This document shows, in pieces, positions 9,037-19,570 of a stretch of DNA of 64,000 nt (position 1 is its first letter; the number at the start of each line of letters is the position of its first letter). The notes below the pieces were generated by a model. It saw nothing but the letters and a program-made list of their open reading frames with translations. It searched no databases and was not told the origin of the DNA. The DNA comes from Sideroxydans sp. Lineage in GTDB: Bacteria; Pseudomonadota; Gammaproteobacteria; Burkholderiales; Gallionellaceae. The stretch is from the NCBI GenBank assembly GCA_027310725.1, contig DAIDAG010000005.1:1-64000 (forward strand). Direction: 5' to 3'. A program made the position numbers and the translations under genes.

Positions 9037-11319
9037 ATGAAATTAAAAAAATGGGTGGGTTTGCTCCCGCTTTTGCATGCCACATCTGCTTGGTCGTTTG
9101 ATCCGTTCATCATCAAGGATATTCGTGTTGAAGGTATCCAGCGTACAGAACCGGGTACGGTGTTCAGCTATTTGCCCGTGAAAGTCGGCGATACGCTGAA
9201 TGATGATCGTGCGACTGCCTCGCTGCACGCATTGTTCGCTACGGGTTTTTTCAAAGACGTGGCGTTGAAAGTGGACCAAAACGTACTGGTCGTGGTAGTT
9301 AAAGAACGCCCGACGGTCGCCAGCGTCGAAATCAACGGCGTAAAGGAATTCCCGAAGTCTCAATTGAACGACAATCTGAAAATCTTGGGATTGGCGGAAG
9401 GTCGCATCCTGGATAAATCGGTGCTGGACAAATCCGTGCAGGAACTGAAACGGCAATATGTGGCTCGAGGGAAATATTCTGTGGACGTGAAGGCTACGGT
9501 CAAGGACCTCGAGCGCAACCGAGTGGCGGTCAGTTTCGATGTGAATGAAGGTTCGGTTTCCAAGATCAGGGAAATCAATATCGTGGGCAACCATGTCTAC
9601 TCGGAAAAGGAACTGCTCGGCGTAATTCAACTTACCACGCCGGGGTGGTTCACCTGGTTCAGCAAAAACGACCAATATTCCAAGCAGAAATTGTCGGCCG
9701 ACATGGAGAGCCTTCGTACCTACTACATGAACTCCGGCTATATGGATTTCAATATCGAATCGACACAGGTTTCGATCTCGCCGGACAAAAAAGATATTTT
9801 CATCACGCTGAATATTTCCGAGGGGGAGAAATACACCATTTCAGGCATCAAGGTGGTCGGCACGGAGGCTGTCCTTACGCACGATGAAATGCGCAAAATG
9901 ATCAACATCCAGCCCGGCGATGTGCTGTCGAGGGATGCGATCACCGATTCCACACGCAAGATCAGCGAGCGTCTTGGGGAGGAGGGCTACGCGTTTGCCA
10001 ATGTGAATGCGGCGCCGGAAGTGGATAAGGATAAACACCAGGTGGCTTTCACCTTTGTGGTCGACCCGTTGCAGCGAGCCTATATCCGCCGTATCAACAT
10101 CACCGGCAACGACAAGACACGCGATGAGGTCATACGCCGCGAGTTCCGTCAGATGGAGAGTAGCTGGTTTGCCACTTCCAAGGTCAAAAACTCAAAAAAG
10201 AGACTAGACAGAACGGGTTTCTTCTCTGAAGTCAACGTCGATACGTCCCAGGTCCAGGGGACAAGCGACCAGATGGATGTCAACCTTAAGGTGACAGAGA
10301 TGTCGACAGGCAGTTTCCAGATCGGTGCCGGATACAGCAGCCTGGAAAAGGTGACGCTGATGGCCGGTGTTACACAGACGAACGTGTTCGGCACAGGAAG
10401 TACCCTGTCCACGCAAATGAACACCAGCAAATTCAATCAGGTCTATTCGGTCTCCTACACCAACCCCTACTATACGGATGACGGAATCAGTCGGGGTTTC
10501 GACGTTTACAAGCGTAGAACGAATGCGCTTATGATCGCGATCAGTCCCTATACTTCCGATACGTATGGCGCAGGGGTGCGTTTTGGACTGCCGATCAAGG
10601 ACGATGAGATGTTCCATGTAGGCACGTCAGTCGAACAGACGACGATCGGGTTGACTCCGCTCAGTCCGCAGCGATATATAGACTACATCAACTTGTTTGG
10701 CGAAACGGTCGACAACCTGCTGGGTACCGTAGGCTGGTCGCGCGACACGCGTGACAGCGCGATAACCACCACTGAGGGCACGATGCAGCGTGCCTCCCTT
10801 GAAGTCAGTGTGCCGGTATCCGATCAGCACTATTACAAATTGACCTATCAACACCAGGTGTTCTACCCTCTCAATCGCGATTACACATTGATGCTGAACG
10901 GCGACTTTGGTACGGCCGCCGGATACAGTGGTGCACCGCTGCCTTTCTTCAAGTATTTCTATGCAGGCGGTGTCGGTTCTGTGCGTGGATACGACCCCAT
11001 GTCCCTGGGGCCGAGAGATGCCAATAACCTGCCATTGGGCGGCAGCAAGAAGGCCGTTGGTAATATCGAAGTATTGTTCCCCATGCCTGGAATGGAAAAG
11101 GAAAAATCAGTGCGGTTGAGCGTTTTCCTGGATGGCGGCGAGATTATCGGCACTGGCGGACAGCTTCCGGGTTCCACGGGAATGCGCTATTCTACGGGTC
11201 TGGCCATGACTTGGCTCTCACCGGCAGGGCCCCTCAAACTGAGCTGGGCAAAGCCTTTGAACCAGCAGCCGCAAGACAACATACAACACATCCAGTTTAC
11301 GATGGGTTCGATGTTCTGA
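9037..11319 (+). CDS. bamA: Outer membrane protein assembly factor BamA
   Basis: A 760-residue Omp85 protein, the core of the BAM complex. A signal peptide (MKLKKWVGLLPLLHATSAWS) is followed by FDPFIIKDIRVEGIQR, the start of POTRA1. About five POTRA repeats cover residues 20-420. The C-terminal 16-strand barrel contains VGSVRGYDPMSLGPRD, the conserved VRGF/Y lid motif, and the chain ends in Phe as expected of an outer membrane barrel. ATG at 9037 is chosen; a TTG at 9025 overlapping the rseP stop would add four residues ahead of the signal sequence. Confidence 0.96.
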   Translation: MKLKKWVGLLPLLHATSAWSFDPFIIKDIRVEGIQRTEPGTVFSYLPVKVGDTLNDDRATASLHALFATGFFKDVALKVDQNVLVVVVKERPTVASVEINGVKEFPKSQLNDNLKILGLAEGRILDKSVLDKSVQELKRQYVARGKYSVDVKATVKDLERNRVAVSFDVNEGSVSKIREINIVGNHVYSEKELLGVIQLTTPGWFTWFSKNDQYSKQKLSADMESLRTYYMNSGYMDFNIESTQVSISPDKKDIFITLNISEGEKYTISGIKVVGTEAVLTHDEMRKMINIQPGDVLSRDAITDSTRKISERLGEEGYAFANVNAAPEVDKDKHQVAFTFVVDPLQRAYIRRINITGNDKTRDEVIRREFRQMESSWFATSKVKNSKKRLDRTGFFSEVNVDTSQVQGTSDQMDVNLKVTEMSTGSFQIGAGYSSLEKVTLMAGVTQTNVFGTGSTLSTQMNTSKFNQVYSVSYTNPYYTDDGISRGFDVYKRRTNALMIAISPYTSDTYGAGVRFGLPIKDDEMFHVGTSVEQTTIGLTPLSPQRYIDYINLFGETVDNLLGTVGWSRDTRDSAITTTEGTMQRASLEVSVPVSDQHYYKLTYQHQVFYPLNRDYTLMLNGDFGTAAGYSGAPLPFFKYFYAGGVGSVRGYDPMSLGPRDANNLPLGGSKKAVGNIEVLFPMPGMEKEKSVRLSVFLDGGEIIGTGGQLPGSTGMRYSTGLAMTWLSPAGPLKLSWAKPLNQQPQDNIQHIQFTMGSMF

Positions 11320-11338
11320 CCTCTACCAGGAGCTTGAG

Positions 11339-11854
11339 ATGAAGACATTACTTTGTGTGGGTCTGATGTTATTGGCAACCATCACACAAGCCTGCGCCGC
11401 CGATTTTCGTATTGGCGTGGTGGATACCGAGCGCATCCTGCGCGAATCGGATCAAGCGGTACGTGCCGAAAAGAAGATCGAGCGGGAGTTTTCCGCGCGG
11501 GACCAGGAAATCAAAAAGCTGATCCAACAAAGCAAGGATCTTCAGGCATCCCTGGAGAAGGACGGTACTGCGATGTCGGAGCCCGTGCGGCGCGTTAAAG
11601 AACGTGAATTGGCCAATATGAACCTGACATTGCAAACCTTGCAGCGTGAATTTCGCGAAGACCTGAATCTGCGCAAGAACGAGGAATTGGCAACTGTGCT
11701 GGCGCAGGCTGACAAGGCGATTCGTGCGATCGCCGAAAGCGAACAGTACGATGTTATCTTGCAGGAAGCGGTCTATCGCAATCCCAAAGTGGACATCACC
11801 GACAAAGTGTTGAAGTACCTCTCCAAAGAGGCTCCCGACAAGTCCGATAAATGA
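11339..11854 (+). CDS. skp: OmpH/Skp family periplasmic chaperone
   Basis: A 171-residue secreted protein. The signal peptide is MKTLLCVGLMLLATITQACA with cleavage after ACA-A. The mature protein begins DFRIGVVDTERILRESDQA and continues as a long charged coiled-coil, the tentacles of the trimeric Skp jellyfish that holds unfolded outer membrane proteins in the periplasm. AGGAGC lies just upstream. Its place between bamA and lpxD is the conserved one. Confidence 0.92.
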   Translation: MKTLLCVGLMLLATITQACAADFRIGVVDTERILRESDQAVRAEKKIEREFSARDQEIKKLIQQSKDLQASLEKDGTAMSEPVRRVKERELANMNLTLQTLQREFREDLNLRKNEELATVLAQADKAIRAIAESEQYDVILQEAVYRNPKVDITDKVLKYLSKEAPDKSDK

Positions 11855-11872
11855 ACTGAAGAGTTGTATTCG

Positions 11873-12916
11873 ATGGAACGTAAAGCCTACCGACTGGCAG
11901 ACATAGCGGCACGTTTCGGCGGGCAAGTGATTGGAGATGCTGGCACGCAAGTACAGCAGATAGGTACTCTGGAGCACGCGACCGCGGGACAGATCGCCTT
12001 TCTGGCCAATGCAAAATATCGCAATCAGCTTGATCACAGCAAGGCCTCGGCAGTCATCCTGTCCGCAATCGATGCCGATGCAACAGCGTTGCCGCGCATC
12101 GTTTGCGACAATCCCTATTCGTATTTCGCCAAACTCTCGTCGTTCCTGAATCCGTTGCCCGAGTGCATTCCAGGCATCCATCCTTCCGCCGTCATTGGCA
12201 AAGGCACCAAGATATCCCCGAAATCCCACATTGGCCCGCTGGTGACGGTGGGTGACGGCGCGATTATCGGGGCGGGTACAACGGTGATGGAGGGATGCAG
12301 TATCGGTGCGGGCGCGGTACTGGGCGAGAACACTTTGCTTTATCCGCGCGTGACGGTTTATCACGCATGCGTCATCGGCAATCATGTCATCGCACATTCC
12401 GGAGTGGTGATCGGAGCCGACGGTTTCGGTATGGCCTGGGAAGAGGGGAAGTGGCTGAAGATCCCTCAGATCGGCCGCGTAGTCATCGGCGACCATGTCG
12501 AGATCGGCGCGAACACCACCATCGATCGCGGTGCACTGGACGACACCGTGATTGAAGAAGATGTGAAACTGGATAACCAGATACAGGTCGCGCACAACGT
12601 CCATATCGGCGCGCATACCGCCATCGCGGGCTGTGTCGGTATCGCGGGCAGCGCCACCATCGGCAAATATTGCCGCATCGGCGGCAGTGCAGGGATATTG
12701 GGACATCTGCAGATCGCGGACCATGTCGAGATCGCATCGTTTACCCTGATCGGAAAATCGATCACGGAGCCGGGGAGCTATGCCGGAATATTCCCGTTCA
12801 GCAAGAACGACGAATGGCGCAACAATGCCGTGCATTTGCGGCATCTGGGCGAATTGGTTAAACGCGTCAAAGCGCTGGAAAAAGAAATCGAATCATTGAA
12901 GGGGGAGAAAATATGA
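11873..12916 (+). CDS. lpxD: UDP-3-O-(3-hydroxyacyl)glucosamine N-acyltransferase
   Basis: A 347-residue left-handed beta-helix acyltransferase for the third step of lipid A synthesis. An N-terminal uridine-binding domain (residues 1-100) is followed by many hexapeptide repeats ([24 protein letters not shown]). The catalytic region [20 protein letters not shown] holds the conserved His, and a C-terminal helix follows. The ATG at 11873 is preferred to an in-frame TTG at 11864. The stop overlaps the fabZ start. Confidence 0.96.
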   Translation: MERKAYRLADIAARFGGQVIGDAGTQVQQIGTLEHATAGQIAFLANAKYRNQLDHSKASAVILSAIDADATALPRIVCDNPYSYFAKLSSFLNPLPECIPGIHPSAVIGKGTKISPKSHIGPLVTVGDGAIIGAGTTVMEGCSIGAGAVLGENTLLYPRVTVYHACVIGNHVIAHSGVVIGADGFGMAWEEGKWLKIPQIGRVVIGDHVEIGANTTIDRGALDDTVIEEDVKLDNQIQVAHNVHIGAHTAIAGCVGIAGSATIGKYCRIGGSAGILGHLQIADHVEIASFTLIGKSITEPGSYAGIFPFSKNDEWRNNAVHLRHLGELVKRVKALEKEIESLKGEKI

Positions 12917-13362
12917 GTACGACGATGGATATTCATGAAGTGTTGGAACACCTGCCGCATCGCTATCCGTTCCTGTTGATAGACCGCGTGCTGGATGTCG
13001 TGCCGAACGAAAGTATCGTTGCACTGAAGAATGTTTCCATGAACGAGCCGTTCTTTCCCGGCCATTATCCGCACCATCCGGTGATGCCGGGCGTGCTGGT
13101 GATCGAAGCAATGGCGCAGGCCGCCGCCATTCTGTCGTTCAAAACGATGGGGACTTTGCCGAGCGACGATTCCGTGTATTACTTCGTCGGCATCGACAAC
13201 GCGCGCTTCAAGCGCCCGGTCGGCCCAGGCGACCAGTTAATCCTGAAGGTGTCCATTGCCATGAACAGACGCGGCATGTGGAAATTCAGCGGCAAAGCCG
13301 AAGTGGATGGCCAGGTTGCGGCGGAGGCGGATCTGATCTGCACATTGCGGACCAAGGAATGA
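12913..13362 (+). CDS. fabZ: 3-hydroxyacyl-ACP dehydratase FabZ
   Basis: A 149-residue hot-dog-fold dehydratase in fatty acid elongation. [15 protein letters not shown] near the N-terminus, the catalytic His in [14 protein letters not shown] and the catalytic Glu in VLVIEAMAQ are all present. Start and stop overlap lpxD and lpxA by 4 bp each, linking hydroxyacyl-ACP supply for lipid A to the acyltransferases that use it. Confidence 0.97.
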   Translation: MSTTMDIHEVLEHLPHRYPFLLIDRVLDVVPNESIVALKNVSMNEPFFPGHYPHHPVMPGVLVIEAMAQAAAILSFKTMGTLPSDDSVYYFVGIDNARFKRPVGPGDQLILKVSIAMNRRGMWKFSGKAEVDGQVAAEADLICTLRTKE

Positions 13363-14150
13363 ACGGCTTGCGTCATCCAACTGCGATCATTCATCCGAAT
13401 GCGAGGCTGGCAGACGATGTTTCGGTCGGCCCGTATTCCATCATTGGCGAAAACGTTGAGATCGGCGCAGGGACGATCATCGGCCCGCATGTGGTGATTG
13501 ACGGTCATACCAGCATCGGCAAGGGCAACCGCATTTTCCAGTTCAGCTCGATCGGCGAGATACCCCAGGACAAAAAGTACAAAGGCGAGCCGACGCGATT
13601 GGTCATCGGCGACAACAACACGATCCGCGAGAACTGCACCTTCAACCTGGGCACAGTGCAGGACGGCGGGGTCACTTCTATCGGCAGCAACAACTGGATC
13701 ATGGCCTATGTACACGTGGCGCATGATTGCCATATCGCCGACCACAATGTCATCGCCAATTCGGTGCAATTCGCGGGGCATGTGACTGTCGGCAATCACA
13801 CCCTGATCGGCGGCATCAGCGGAATACACCAGTTCGTGCGCATCGGCGATTTTGCAATGATCGGTTTCCAGACACGGGTGTCGCAAGACATTCCGCCTTT
13901 TGTAACGGCGGTGGGGAACCCGGCGGAAGCCAAAGGCCCGCATCAGGAAGGGCCGCGCCGCGCAGGCTTTTCCGCACCGCGTGTCGATATGCTCAAGCAG
14001 ATGTACCGTACTTTGTATCGTGCCGGCAGCAGCTTCGACACTGCAAAAAAGGAAATCGCGGGGTTGCGCGGCCAAGTTCCCGAAGCCGATGCGGACATCG
14101 ATAATATGCTGACATTCTTGAACAACGCCAGCCGTGGCATCGTGCGGTAA
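13359..14150 (+). CDS. lpxA: UDP-N-acetylglucosamine O-acyltransferase
   Basis: A 263-residue hexapeptide-repeat acyltransferase that commits UDP-GlcNAc to lipid A. Repeats run from [20 protein letters not shown] onward. The catalytic-His region reads [15 protein letters not shown], and [20 protein letters not shown] precedes the C-terminal helical domain. The start at 13359 overlaps the fabZ stop; the frame is open further upstream but that part reads through fabZ and has no family similarity. Confidence 0.96.
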   Translation: MNGLRHPTAIIHPNARLADDVSVGPYSIIGENVEIGAGTIIGPHVVIDGHTSIGKGNRIFQFSSIGEIPQDKKYKGEPTRLVIGDNNTIRENCTFNLGTVQDGGVTSIGSNNWIMAYVHVAHDCHIADHNVIANSVQFAGHVTVGNHTLIGGISGIHQFVRIGDFAMIGFQTRVSQDIPPFVTAVGNPAEAKGPHQEGPRRAGFSAPRVDMLKQMYRTLYRAGSSFDTAKKEIAGLRGQVPEADADIDNMLTFLNNASRGIVR

Positions 14151-14155
14151 CCGGT

Positions 14156-15307
14156 ATGACTGATTCTGTAAAAACCATTGCCATCGTGGCAGGCGAGGCG
14201 TCGGGGGATTTGCTTGGCAGCCTGCTGATGGATGCCATCAGGCAAGCTGCACCCAACGTGCGTTTCATCGGCATCGGCGGCCCCAAGATGCAAGGCGTCG
14301 GCATGGAGGCCCTGTTCCCGCTGGAAAAACTGGCCGTGAACGGCTATGTCGAGGTGTTGCGGCATTACCGCGAACTCGTCGGTATCCGACGCAACTTGCG
14401 TGAACGTTTCATTGCGACGCCGCCCGATCTTTTCATCGGTATCGATGCGCCCGACTTCAATCTCGATCTGGAGCTGTCCTTGAAGCAGCACGGCATACCC
14501 ACCGTGCATTATGTCAGCCCATCCATCTGGGCATGGCGCGGCGAACGCATCCACAAGATCAAGCAGGCCGTATCCCGCATCCTCGCCCTGTTCCCGTTCG
14601 AAGAGCCGCTCTACAAGCAGGCAGGCGTGCCGGTGACCTATGTAGGGCATCCGCTGGCAGACATCCTGCCGGAAAACCCAAAACAAATGGAAATGCGCGA
14701 ACAAATGCGCATCATGCCCAGGAACGCCAAGGTGTTCGCCTTGCTGCCGGGCAGCCGCCAGGGAGAAGTACGGCGCCTGGCCAAGACCTATGTCGAGACG
14801 GCCAAGCTGATCCTGAAACAGCTGCCCGAAGCGCAGTTTCTTGTTCCGCTGGCCAGCCGCGAGACGCGCACCATCTTTGAAAATGAAGTCTGGAAACAGG
14901 AAGCACAGCAGCTGCCCATCACCTTGCTGTTCGGACATGCACACGACGCGATGATCGCCGCCGATGGCGCACTGGTCGCTTCCGGTACGGCCACACTGGA
15001 GGCTGCACTGCTAAAGTGCCCGATGGTCATTACCTACAAGATGCCCGCGCTGACTTATTGGATCGCCAAGCGCAAGCAATACCTGCCTTATGTCGGCCTG
15101 CCCAATATCCTTGCCGGCAAATTTGTCGTGCCGGAAATCCTGCAGGACGATGCGACTGCTGAGAACCTTGCACAAGCCTTACTCAATCTGGTCAACAACA
15201 AACAGGCTGTGGCGGAGCTGGAACAGACCTTCAGTGCAATACACCAGACCCTGCGCCAGGATACCGCGCACAAGGCAGCTGCGGCCATCCTGCCTTATCT
15301 GGCATGA
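14156..15307 (+). CDS. lpxB: Lipid-A-disaccharide synthase
   Basis: A 383-residue GT19 glycosyltransferase that condenses UDP-diacyl-GlcN with lipid X. The N-terminal motif is [15 protein letters not shown]. Conserved blocks are [29 protein letters not shown] and [13 protein letters not shown], with [20 protein letters not shown] near the C-terminus. It starts 5 bp after lpxA and shares ATGA with rnhB. Confidence 0.97.
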   Translation: MTDSVKTIAIVAGEASGDLLGSLLMDAIRQAAPNVRFIGIGGPKMQGVGMEALFPLEKLAVNGYVEVLRHYRELVGIRRNLRERFIATPPDLFIGIDAPDFNLDLELSLKQHGIPTVHYVSPSIWAWRGERIHKIKQAVSRILALFPFEEPLYKQAGVPVTYVGHPLADILPENPKQMEMREQMRIMPRNAKVFALLPGSRQGEVRRLAKTYVETAKLILKQLPEAQFLVPLASRETRTIFENEVWKQEAQQLPITLLFGHAHDAMIAADGALVASGTATLEAALLKCPMVITYKMPALTYWIAKRKQYLPYVGLPNILAGKFVVPEILQDDATAENLAQALLNLVNNKQAVAELEQTFSAIHQTLRQDTAHKAAAAILPYLA

Positions 15308-15897
15308 ACGGCATCCTGCTCATCTGCGGCGTGGATGAAGCAGGGCGCGGTCCACTGGCCGGTCCAGTAAGTGCGGCCGCCGTTATCCTCGACGAGGCAC
15401 GTCCCATCGAAGGGTTGGCCGATTCCAAAAAACTTTCCGAGAAACAACGCGACCGGCTGGCTCCCATCATCCGTGAACGCGCGCTGGCCTGGGCCGTGGC
15501 CTATGCCGAAGTCGGCGAGATCGACCAGCTCAACATCCTGCAAGCCACGCTGTTGGCCATGCGCCGAGCCGTGCTCGAACTGCACACCCGGCCGCATCAG
15601 GTACTGGTGGATGGCCTGTATTGCCCGCAGACAGGCATTCCCAGCCAGGCCATCGTCAAGGGCGACAGCAAAATAGCCGCCATTTCCGCCGCGTCCATCC
15701 TGGCCAAGACTGCGCGCGATGAACTCATGATGCGCCTGCATGAGCAATATCCGCAGTACGGTTTTGACGGTCACAAAGGCTATCCCACTGCGGTGCACCT
15801 GGCCGCATTGCGCGAACACGGTGTTTCGGAAGTGCATCGGCGCAGTTTCAGACCGGTGCGCGAAGCATTGCAGTACACTCATCAAAACAACTCTTGA
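15304..15897 (+). CDS. rnhB: Ribonuclease HII
   Basis: A 197-residue RNase HII that nicks 5' of ribonucleotides in DNA. It contains [15 protein letters not shown] (the DEAGRG motif, the first carboxylates), then [19 protein letters not shown] and [11 protein letters not shown]. It overlaps lpxB by 4 bp and closes the lipid A operon in the usual order. Confidence 0.97.
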   Translation: MNGILLICGVDEAGRGPLAGPVSAAAVILDEARPIEGLADSKKLSEKQRDRLAPIIRERALAWAVAYAEVGEIDQLNILQATLLAMRRAVLELHTRPHQVLVDGLYCPQTGIPSQAIVKGDSKIAAISAASILAKTARDELMMRLHEQYPQYGFDGHKGYPTAVHLAALREHGVSEVHRRSFRPVREALQYTHQNNS

Positions 15898-15907
15898 GGT
15901 GACTATC

Positions 15908-16363
15908 ATGACCTTTTTCAGACTCTTACACCTGCTCGCCGTGCTCATCTGGGTTGGCGGCATGTTCTTCGCCTATGTCGTGTTGCGCCCGGCAGCCGTG
16001 GATGTGCTGCAGCCGCCGGAACGCCTGCGCCTGTGGGACAACGTGTTCCACCGTTTCTTCAACTGGGTCTGGGGCGCAATCGGCGCGATCCTTGCGTCCG
16101 GTTTGTACATGATCTACCTGTACGGCGGCATGGCTCATGTGCCGCGCTATATTCACGTCATGCTGTTGCTGGGGCTGGTGATGATGGGTATCTACGTCTA
16201 CGTATTCTTCGCCTGTTACGTGCAATTCAAACTGCAGGTCGCCAAGGAACACTGGAAAGAAGCCGGCGCGATCCTGGGCAAGATACGCAAGCTTATTGGC
16301 GTGAACGTGACCTTAGGCCTGATTACGGTGTGTGTTGCGGTGGTTGGAAAGTTGTGGGGATAA
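15908..16363 (+). CDS. CopD-family integral membrane protein
   Basis: A 151-residue protein with four predicted membrane segments. It begins TFFRLLHLLAVLIWVGGMFF, the short CopD/YnaI-like pattern with conserved His and Trp, and has FFNWVWGAIGAILASGLYMI and MLLLGLVMMGIYVYVFFACY further on. Relatives are annotated as CopD domain or hypothetical membrane proteins; a haem or copper role is suspected for the family but not shown. It starts 10 bp after rnhB and is probably cotranscribed. Confidence 0.7.
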   Translation: MTFFRLLHLLAVLIWVGGMFFAYVVLRPAAVDVLQPPERLRLWDNVFHRFFNWVWGAIGAILASGLYMIYLYGGMAHVPRYIHVMLLLGLVMMGIYVYVFFACYVQFKLQVAKEHWKEAGAILGKIRKLIGVNVTLGLITVCVAVVGKLWG

Positions 16364-16467
16364 CAAACAGGACATACTGATCCGGCTGGACGCCGGGCCG
16401 GCAAACCGAAATCTGCCTGCTATCCTGCAGCGCGATGTCCGTCCCCGCCGCGCAATTCCCATATAAC

Positions 16468-16506
16468 AAAAAAATCAGCCCGACATTCTAGTAATGTCGG
16501 GCTGAT
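16468..16506 (-). terminator. Intrinsic terminator for the minus-strand lipoprotein gene
   Basis: A perfect 14-bp stem (16474-16487 with 16493-16506, core CAGCCCGACATT) has a 5-nt loop. Seven A residues at 16468-16474 become a U tract when read on the minus strand. It lies about 100 bp past the stop at 16604 and may also slow plus-strand transcription leaving rnhB/copD. Confidence 0.85.
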
Positions 16507-16603
16507 GGATTTCGGACTCAAACGCCAACAACTTTCCTGCTACCGGCCACTGTGCAACCCTGCAATTCTGTTTCGAATTGTCGGGGTTGCACTGGTGGGT
16601 TCG

Positions 16604-17899
16604 TCAATGGTCCTGAATCAGAGTACCAGTTGGCGTACCTGAGGTGCCCAGCAAGAACAGGCTGTACACACCCTGGGAATTTAAAACTACGGGCGTTATT
16701 AGGGTAGGTACAGTTGGTGTTGCCACCAGGCTGGCAGAGATGCTGCTGTTTACAATGCCCTGATTATTCAGCGTTGGAATAGAAGCGGTTCCAAAAGTTA
16801 TATTTGAAGCCACCTGAACACCGTTGAAAGCAAGGGAAAAGGCGCCGCCGCCGTTGACGCCATTCACCAAGCGCAATTTCGCGTAGCCACTGGTCGGGCG
16901 CGTATTGTCGTCAACAAGTGGATTACATGCATTTGTCCCTGTTAGCAGCAGCGTCAGGTCTTCACCGGCGGTGGTGACGGGAGTGCAGGAAGCAGGACTA
17001 CCATTTATTGTTATTGCCGTACTTCCGGCCGGAACAAGGACGTAGGAACCGACTGCGTAATCGAATGACGTCGAGTTGCCGATAAGATTGACGGCAGTCG
17101 CGCCCGCGGTTGCGGTAGCAATCGGGCTCGTTGTATTTGCCGCGATGCGTATGCGTGCATTGGTATTCTTCTGAGCCAAGACTGCGCCTTGTTGCGTCAC
17201 GAGCAATCCGTCGACCAATCCTCCACCTGTCGTGCTGGTCAGTACCAGAGTCAATATTTGCTGGTTGGCGATGGTGATCGAAGGGATATCCAGCCTCAGG
17301 TCTGTAATGTTATTCGCACCGGTAACCCAGACGTGATAGGTATTTGCCAGCACTTCGTTGTAGAGGGTGGTGCCCGACACGTTCTGCGCCAGAAGCGTGG
17401 CGGCCTGCAACGCGGGTGAAGCGGCCGTTGGCGAGTAAGTATCGCTGAGCGCACTCACCGGAGCCATGTAAACGTCCAGGTTCCCGGCATCTGCCGAAAG
17501 GTCAGCCACGCGTATCTGGCCGTCGCCGGCCAAGGGCGCGGGTTCGTTATCGGCGAACTGGACCAGATGCAGACTTTGATCGGACGTGTAAGCGACCAGC
17601 GTGTAGGGGACCGTTGCTGCAAACGAGAAATTGGTTTCTGCGGACGGGACTCCACTGGCGACCAGCGCGATGGGATAAGTGCCCGAGGTAATGGTGGCAT
17701 TGGCGCTGGCAGTGCCGGGTGCAACTGAAGTCGCAAGCTGGGTGCCGCCGGTGACCAGGCTTAATGTGCTGCTCGTGCCATTCACCAAGCGCACTGTGTT
17801 CGTTGTGCTGACGGCGGCGCTGCCACCACCGCCTCCAAAGCAGCCCTGCAGCAGGGTCAGGATCATCAGGAGCGGCAAGAATATCGATATTTGTTTCAC
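16604..17899 (-). CDS. DUF4397-like secreted lipoprotein
   Basis: A 431-residue predicted lipoprotein. Signal peptide KQISIFLPLLMILTLLQGC ends at a lipobox (LLQGC), followed by a glycine-rich linker FGGGGG. The body is rich in Thr, Ala, Val and Asn, with repeated immunoglobulin-like beta patterns such as VRLVNGTSSTLSLV, IRVADLSADAGNLDVYM and LRLVNGVNGGGAFSLAFNG, as seen in DUF4397 proteins. The start is GTG at 17899 with GGAG 5-6 bases upstream. Function is unknown; display on the cell surface is an inference. A terminator lies at 16468-16506. Confidence 0.7.
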   Translation of the reverse strand: MKQISIFLPLLMILTLLQGCFGGGGGSAAVSTTNTVRLVNGTSSTLSLVTGGTQLATSVAPGTASANATITSGTYPIALVASGVPSAETNFSFAATVPYTLVAYTSDQSLHLVQFADNEPAPLAGDGQIRVADLSADAGNLDVYMAPVSALSDTYSPTAASPALQAATLLAQNVSGTTLYNEVLANTYHVWVTGANNITDLRLDIPSITIANQQILTLVLTSTTGGGLVDGLLVTQQGAVLAQKNTNARIRIAANTTSPIATATAGATAVNLIGNSTSFDYAVGSYVLVPAGSTAITINGSPASCTPVTTAGEDLTLLLTGTNACNPLVDDNTRPTSGYAKLRLVNGVNGGGAFSLAFNGVQVASNITFGTASIPTLNNQGIVNSSISASLVATPTVPTLITPVVLNSQGVYSLFLLGTSGTPTGTLIQDH

Positions 17900-18070
17900 T
17901 TTTTCTCCATTTCATTGTTTGAATATGACGGCATGGGCGCGCCTGATTTGATCGTTACCGGCATCCGGGAATGGCAGGATTTTATCATCTGAGCTAGTCC
18001 CACGTATTTTTCCATCCACCATGTTTTTGAAACAAACCGGATACAGACTTGATACAAAAAGGCTTTATAG

Positions 18071-19384
18071 CTAATCAGCGTACAGGTTCAACCCGCCCGC
18101 CCCTACCGCGGAATAGTCATATAGACCGCCAGTTGTGATTGCATTGATAGAACGGGTCGTAACTTGCGGCAAGACTTGAGTCCAGACTGCTGCTCCGTTG
18201 CCCACCGTCGTACTGCCATTCGCGTAAAATTCGCTGTAGTAGATATTACCGTCAGAGCCAACTGCCATGAACCGGCGATAAGCGGTATAAGCGACCGAAT
18301 TCAAATTGCTGGTAGATGGGATATTTGTCGATGTTTGCTGGGTCCAGACAATTCCGTCCTCGCTCGTCAATACCGTTCCGTTATTTCCGACTGCAACGAA
18401 TACGCCGACATTATTTGCATCAAGACCGCCGTAGGTTACGCCCTTGAGGTCGATGGTGGGCAAAGGAGAGGAGGTCCTGTTCCAAGTGATCCCGTCCGTA
18501 CTGTAGAGCAATGTACCCGCAGCACCGACTGCGACATAGGTGCCAACACCTTTTGCCACTCCATAAGCCAATCCATACAAGGAGGATCCCGTGGGGGAGG
18601 ACTGAGTCATCCAATTTGCTCCGCCATTGCTCGTGGTTATGATGGTGCCGCTTGCACCGGCCGCGACAACAAGACCATTGCCACTGGTAATGGCGTAGAG
18701 GGTGTTTAACGTGCCACTGTTTTGTGCCACCCATGACGACGTGCCTGGCGCAAGTCCTATCACATTTCCCCCAGCACCCACGCTCAGATATACGGCACCG
18801 TTAAAAGTCACCGCGTAAAAATCTGTCGGATATGGATTACTCAACGCGGTCCAGACATTCCCGTCCGCACTTGAAAACGAAGCGCCGCCCAGTCCAGTGG
18901 CTACAAACGCCCCTCCATAAGCAACACCGCGCAGGTCGGTTGTACCCGCATTAAGCCCGGTGTTCCACGTTGCTCCTGCCAGCCTGGGTATAGCTTCAAT
19001 CGCGGGAGAGCCCGGGCCGCCGGGCCCGCCATTGATTCTTCCGTTGACGGTAAAGGAATATTGCACTCCGTTGGTCAACGGCACGGTTCCATAGGTCCCA
19101 TATACGCCGGGTAATGAAGAGACTACCTGGGGTGAAGTTGCATAGAGCGTCGTACCGCAAGCAGGCATGGAGGAACAGTTTGTCGGCGTAACGCCGGCTC
19201 CGGCCGCTGTAAATACCCAATACGTGACACCGGGGATCGAGTCCCACGTCACCACTACCCTGCTGTCCTTGGCTGCGACGGCGACATTGGTAGGCTGGGG
19301 GGCGGAAGAGGCGCCTGAACCGAAGCAACCGGCAAGAGACATGGCAACCATTGCCACCATGATGAATGCAAAGAATCTTTTCAT
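18071..19384 (-). CDS. Lipoprotein with fibronectin-III-like and Ycf48/BNR-like beta-propeller repeats
   Basis: A 437-residue predicted lipoprotein. Signal peptide MKRFFAFIMVAMVAMSLAGC carries a lipobox (SLAGC). Residues about 28-130 look like an FnIII module (PQPTNVAVAAKDSRVVVTWD). The rest repeats a unit of about 45 residues with Asp-Gly-x-x-Trp cores (SADGNVWTALS, STDGITWNRT, SEDGIVWTQQ), the pattern of Ycf48/BNR-type beta-propellers. Start 19384 is chosen because it opens the signal peptide; the frame extends 15 codons upstream. The substrate is unknown. It shares strand and design with the lipoprotein at 16604-17899 but is separated by 171 bp. Confidence 0.65.
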   Translation of the reverse strand: MKRFFAFIMVAMVAMSLAGCFGSGASSAPQPTNVAVAAKDSRVVVTWDSIPGVTYWVFTAAGAGVTPTNCSSMPACGTTLYATSPQVVSSLPGVYGTYGTVPLTNGVQYSFTVNGRINGGPGGPGSPAIEAIPRLAGATWNTGLNAGTTDLRGVAYGGAFVATGLGGASFSSADGNVWTALSNPYPTDFYAVTFNGAVYLSVGAGGNVIGLAPGTSSWVAQNSGTLNTLYAITSGNGLVVAAGASGTIITTSNGGANWMTQSSPTGSSLYGLAYGVAKGVGTYVAVGAAGTLLYSTDGITWNRTSSPLPTIDLKGVTYGGLDANNVGVFVAVGNNGTVLTSEDGIVWTQQTSTNIPSTSNLNSVAYTAYRRFMAVGSDGNIYYSEFYANGSTTVGNGAAVWTQVLPQVTTRSINAITTGGLYDYSAVGAGGLNLYAD

Positions 19385-19570
19385 TTCGCGATAACTCACA
19401 ATAAGGCCTGAATAAAAACAAAGGCGCATTTTAGACTAACGTTGTATGACCTGCCCATTACTTTAATGTCATCTGTCCCGCCTTGGAGCACAGGCTTCGG
19501 GTTGGGGGCTCGATTGGGAAGGTTGCCTCAAAATCAGGTTGGCCCAACGGGCCGGAGAAATGGATTCAAT

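Noticed and set aside
11369-12844. A 491-codon minus-strand open frame opposite skp and lpxD
   Set aside because: It is antisense to hexapeptide-repeat DNA, which creates long repetitive Asp/Arg-rich shadow frames.
19518-19545. Thirteen-base match between 19525 and the left flank of the IS3 remnant (CCTCAAAATCAGG)
   Set aside because: A match of this length between two places in 64 kb is expected by chance and neither site shows other IS-end features.
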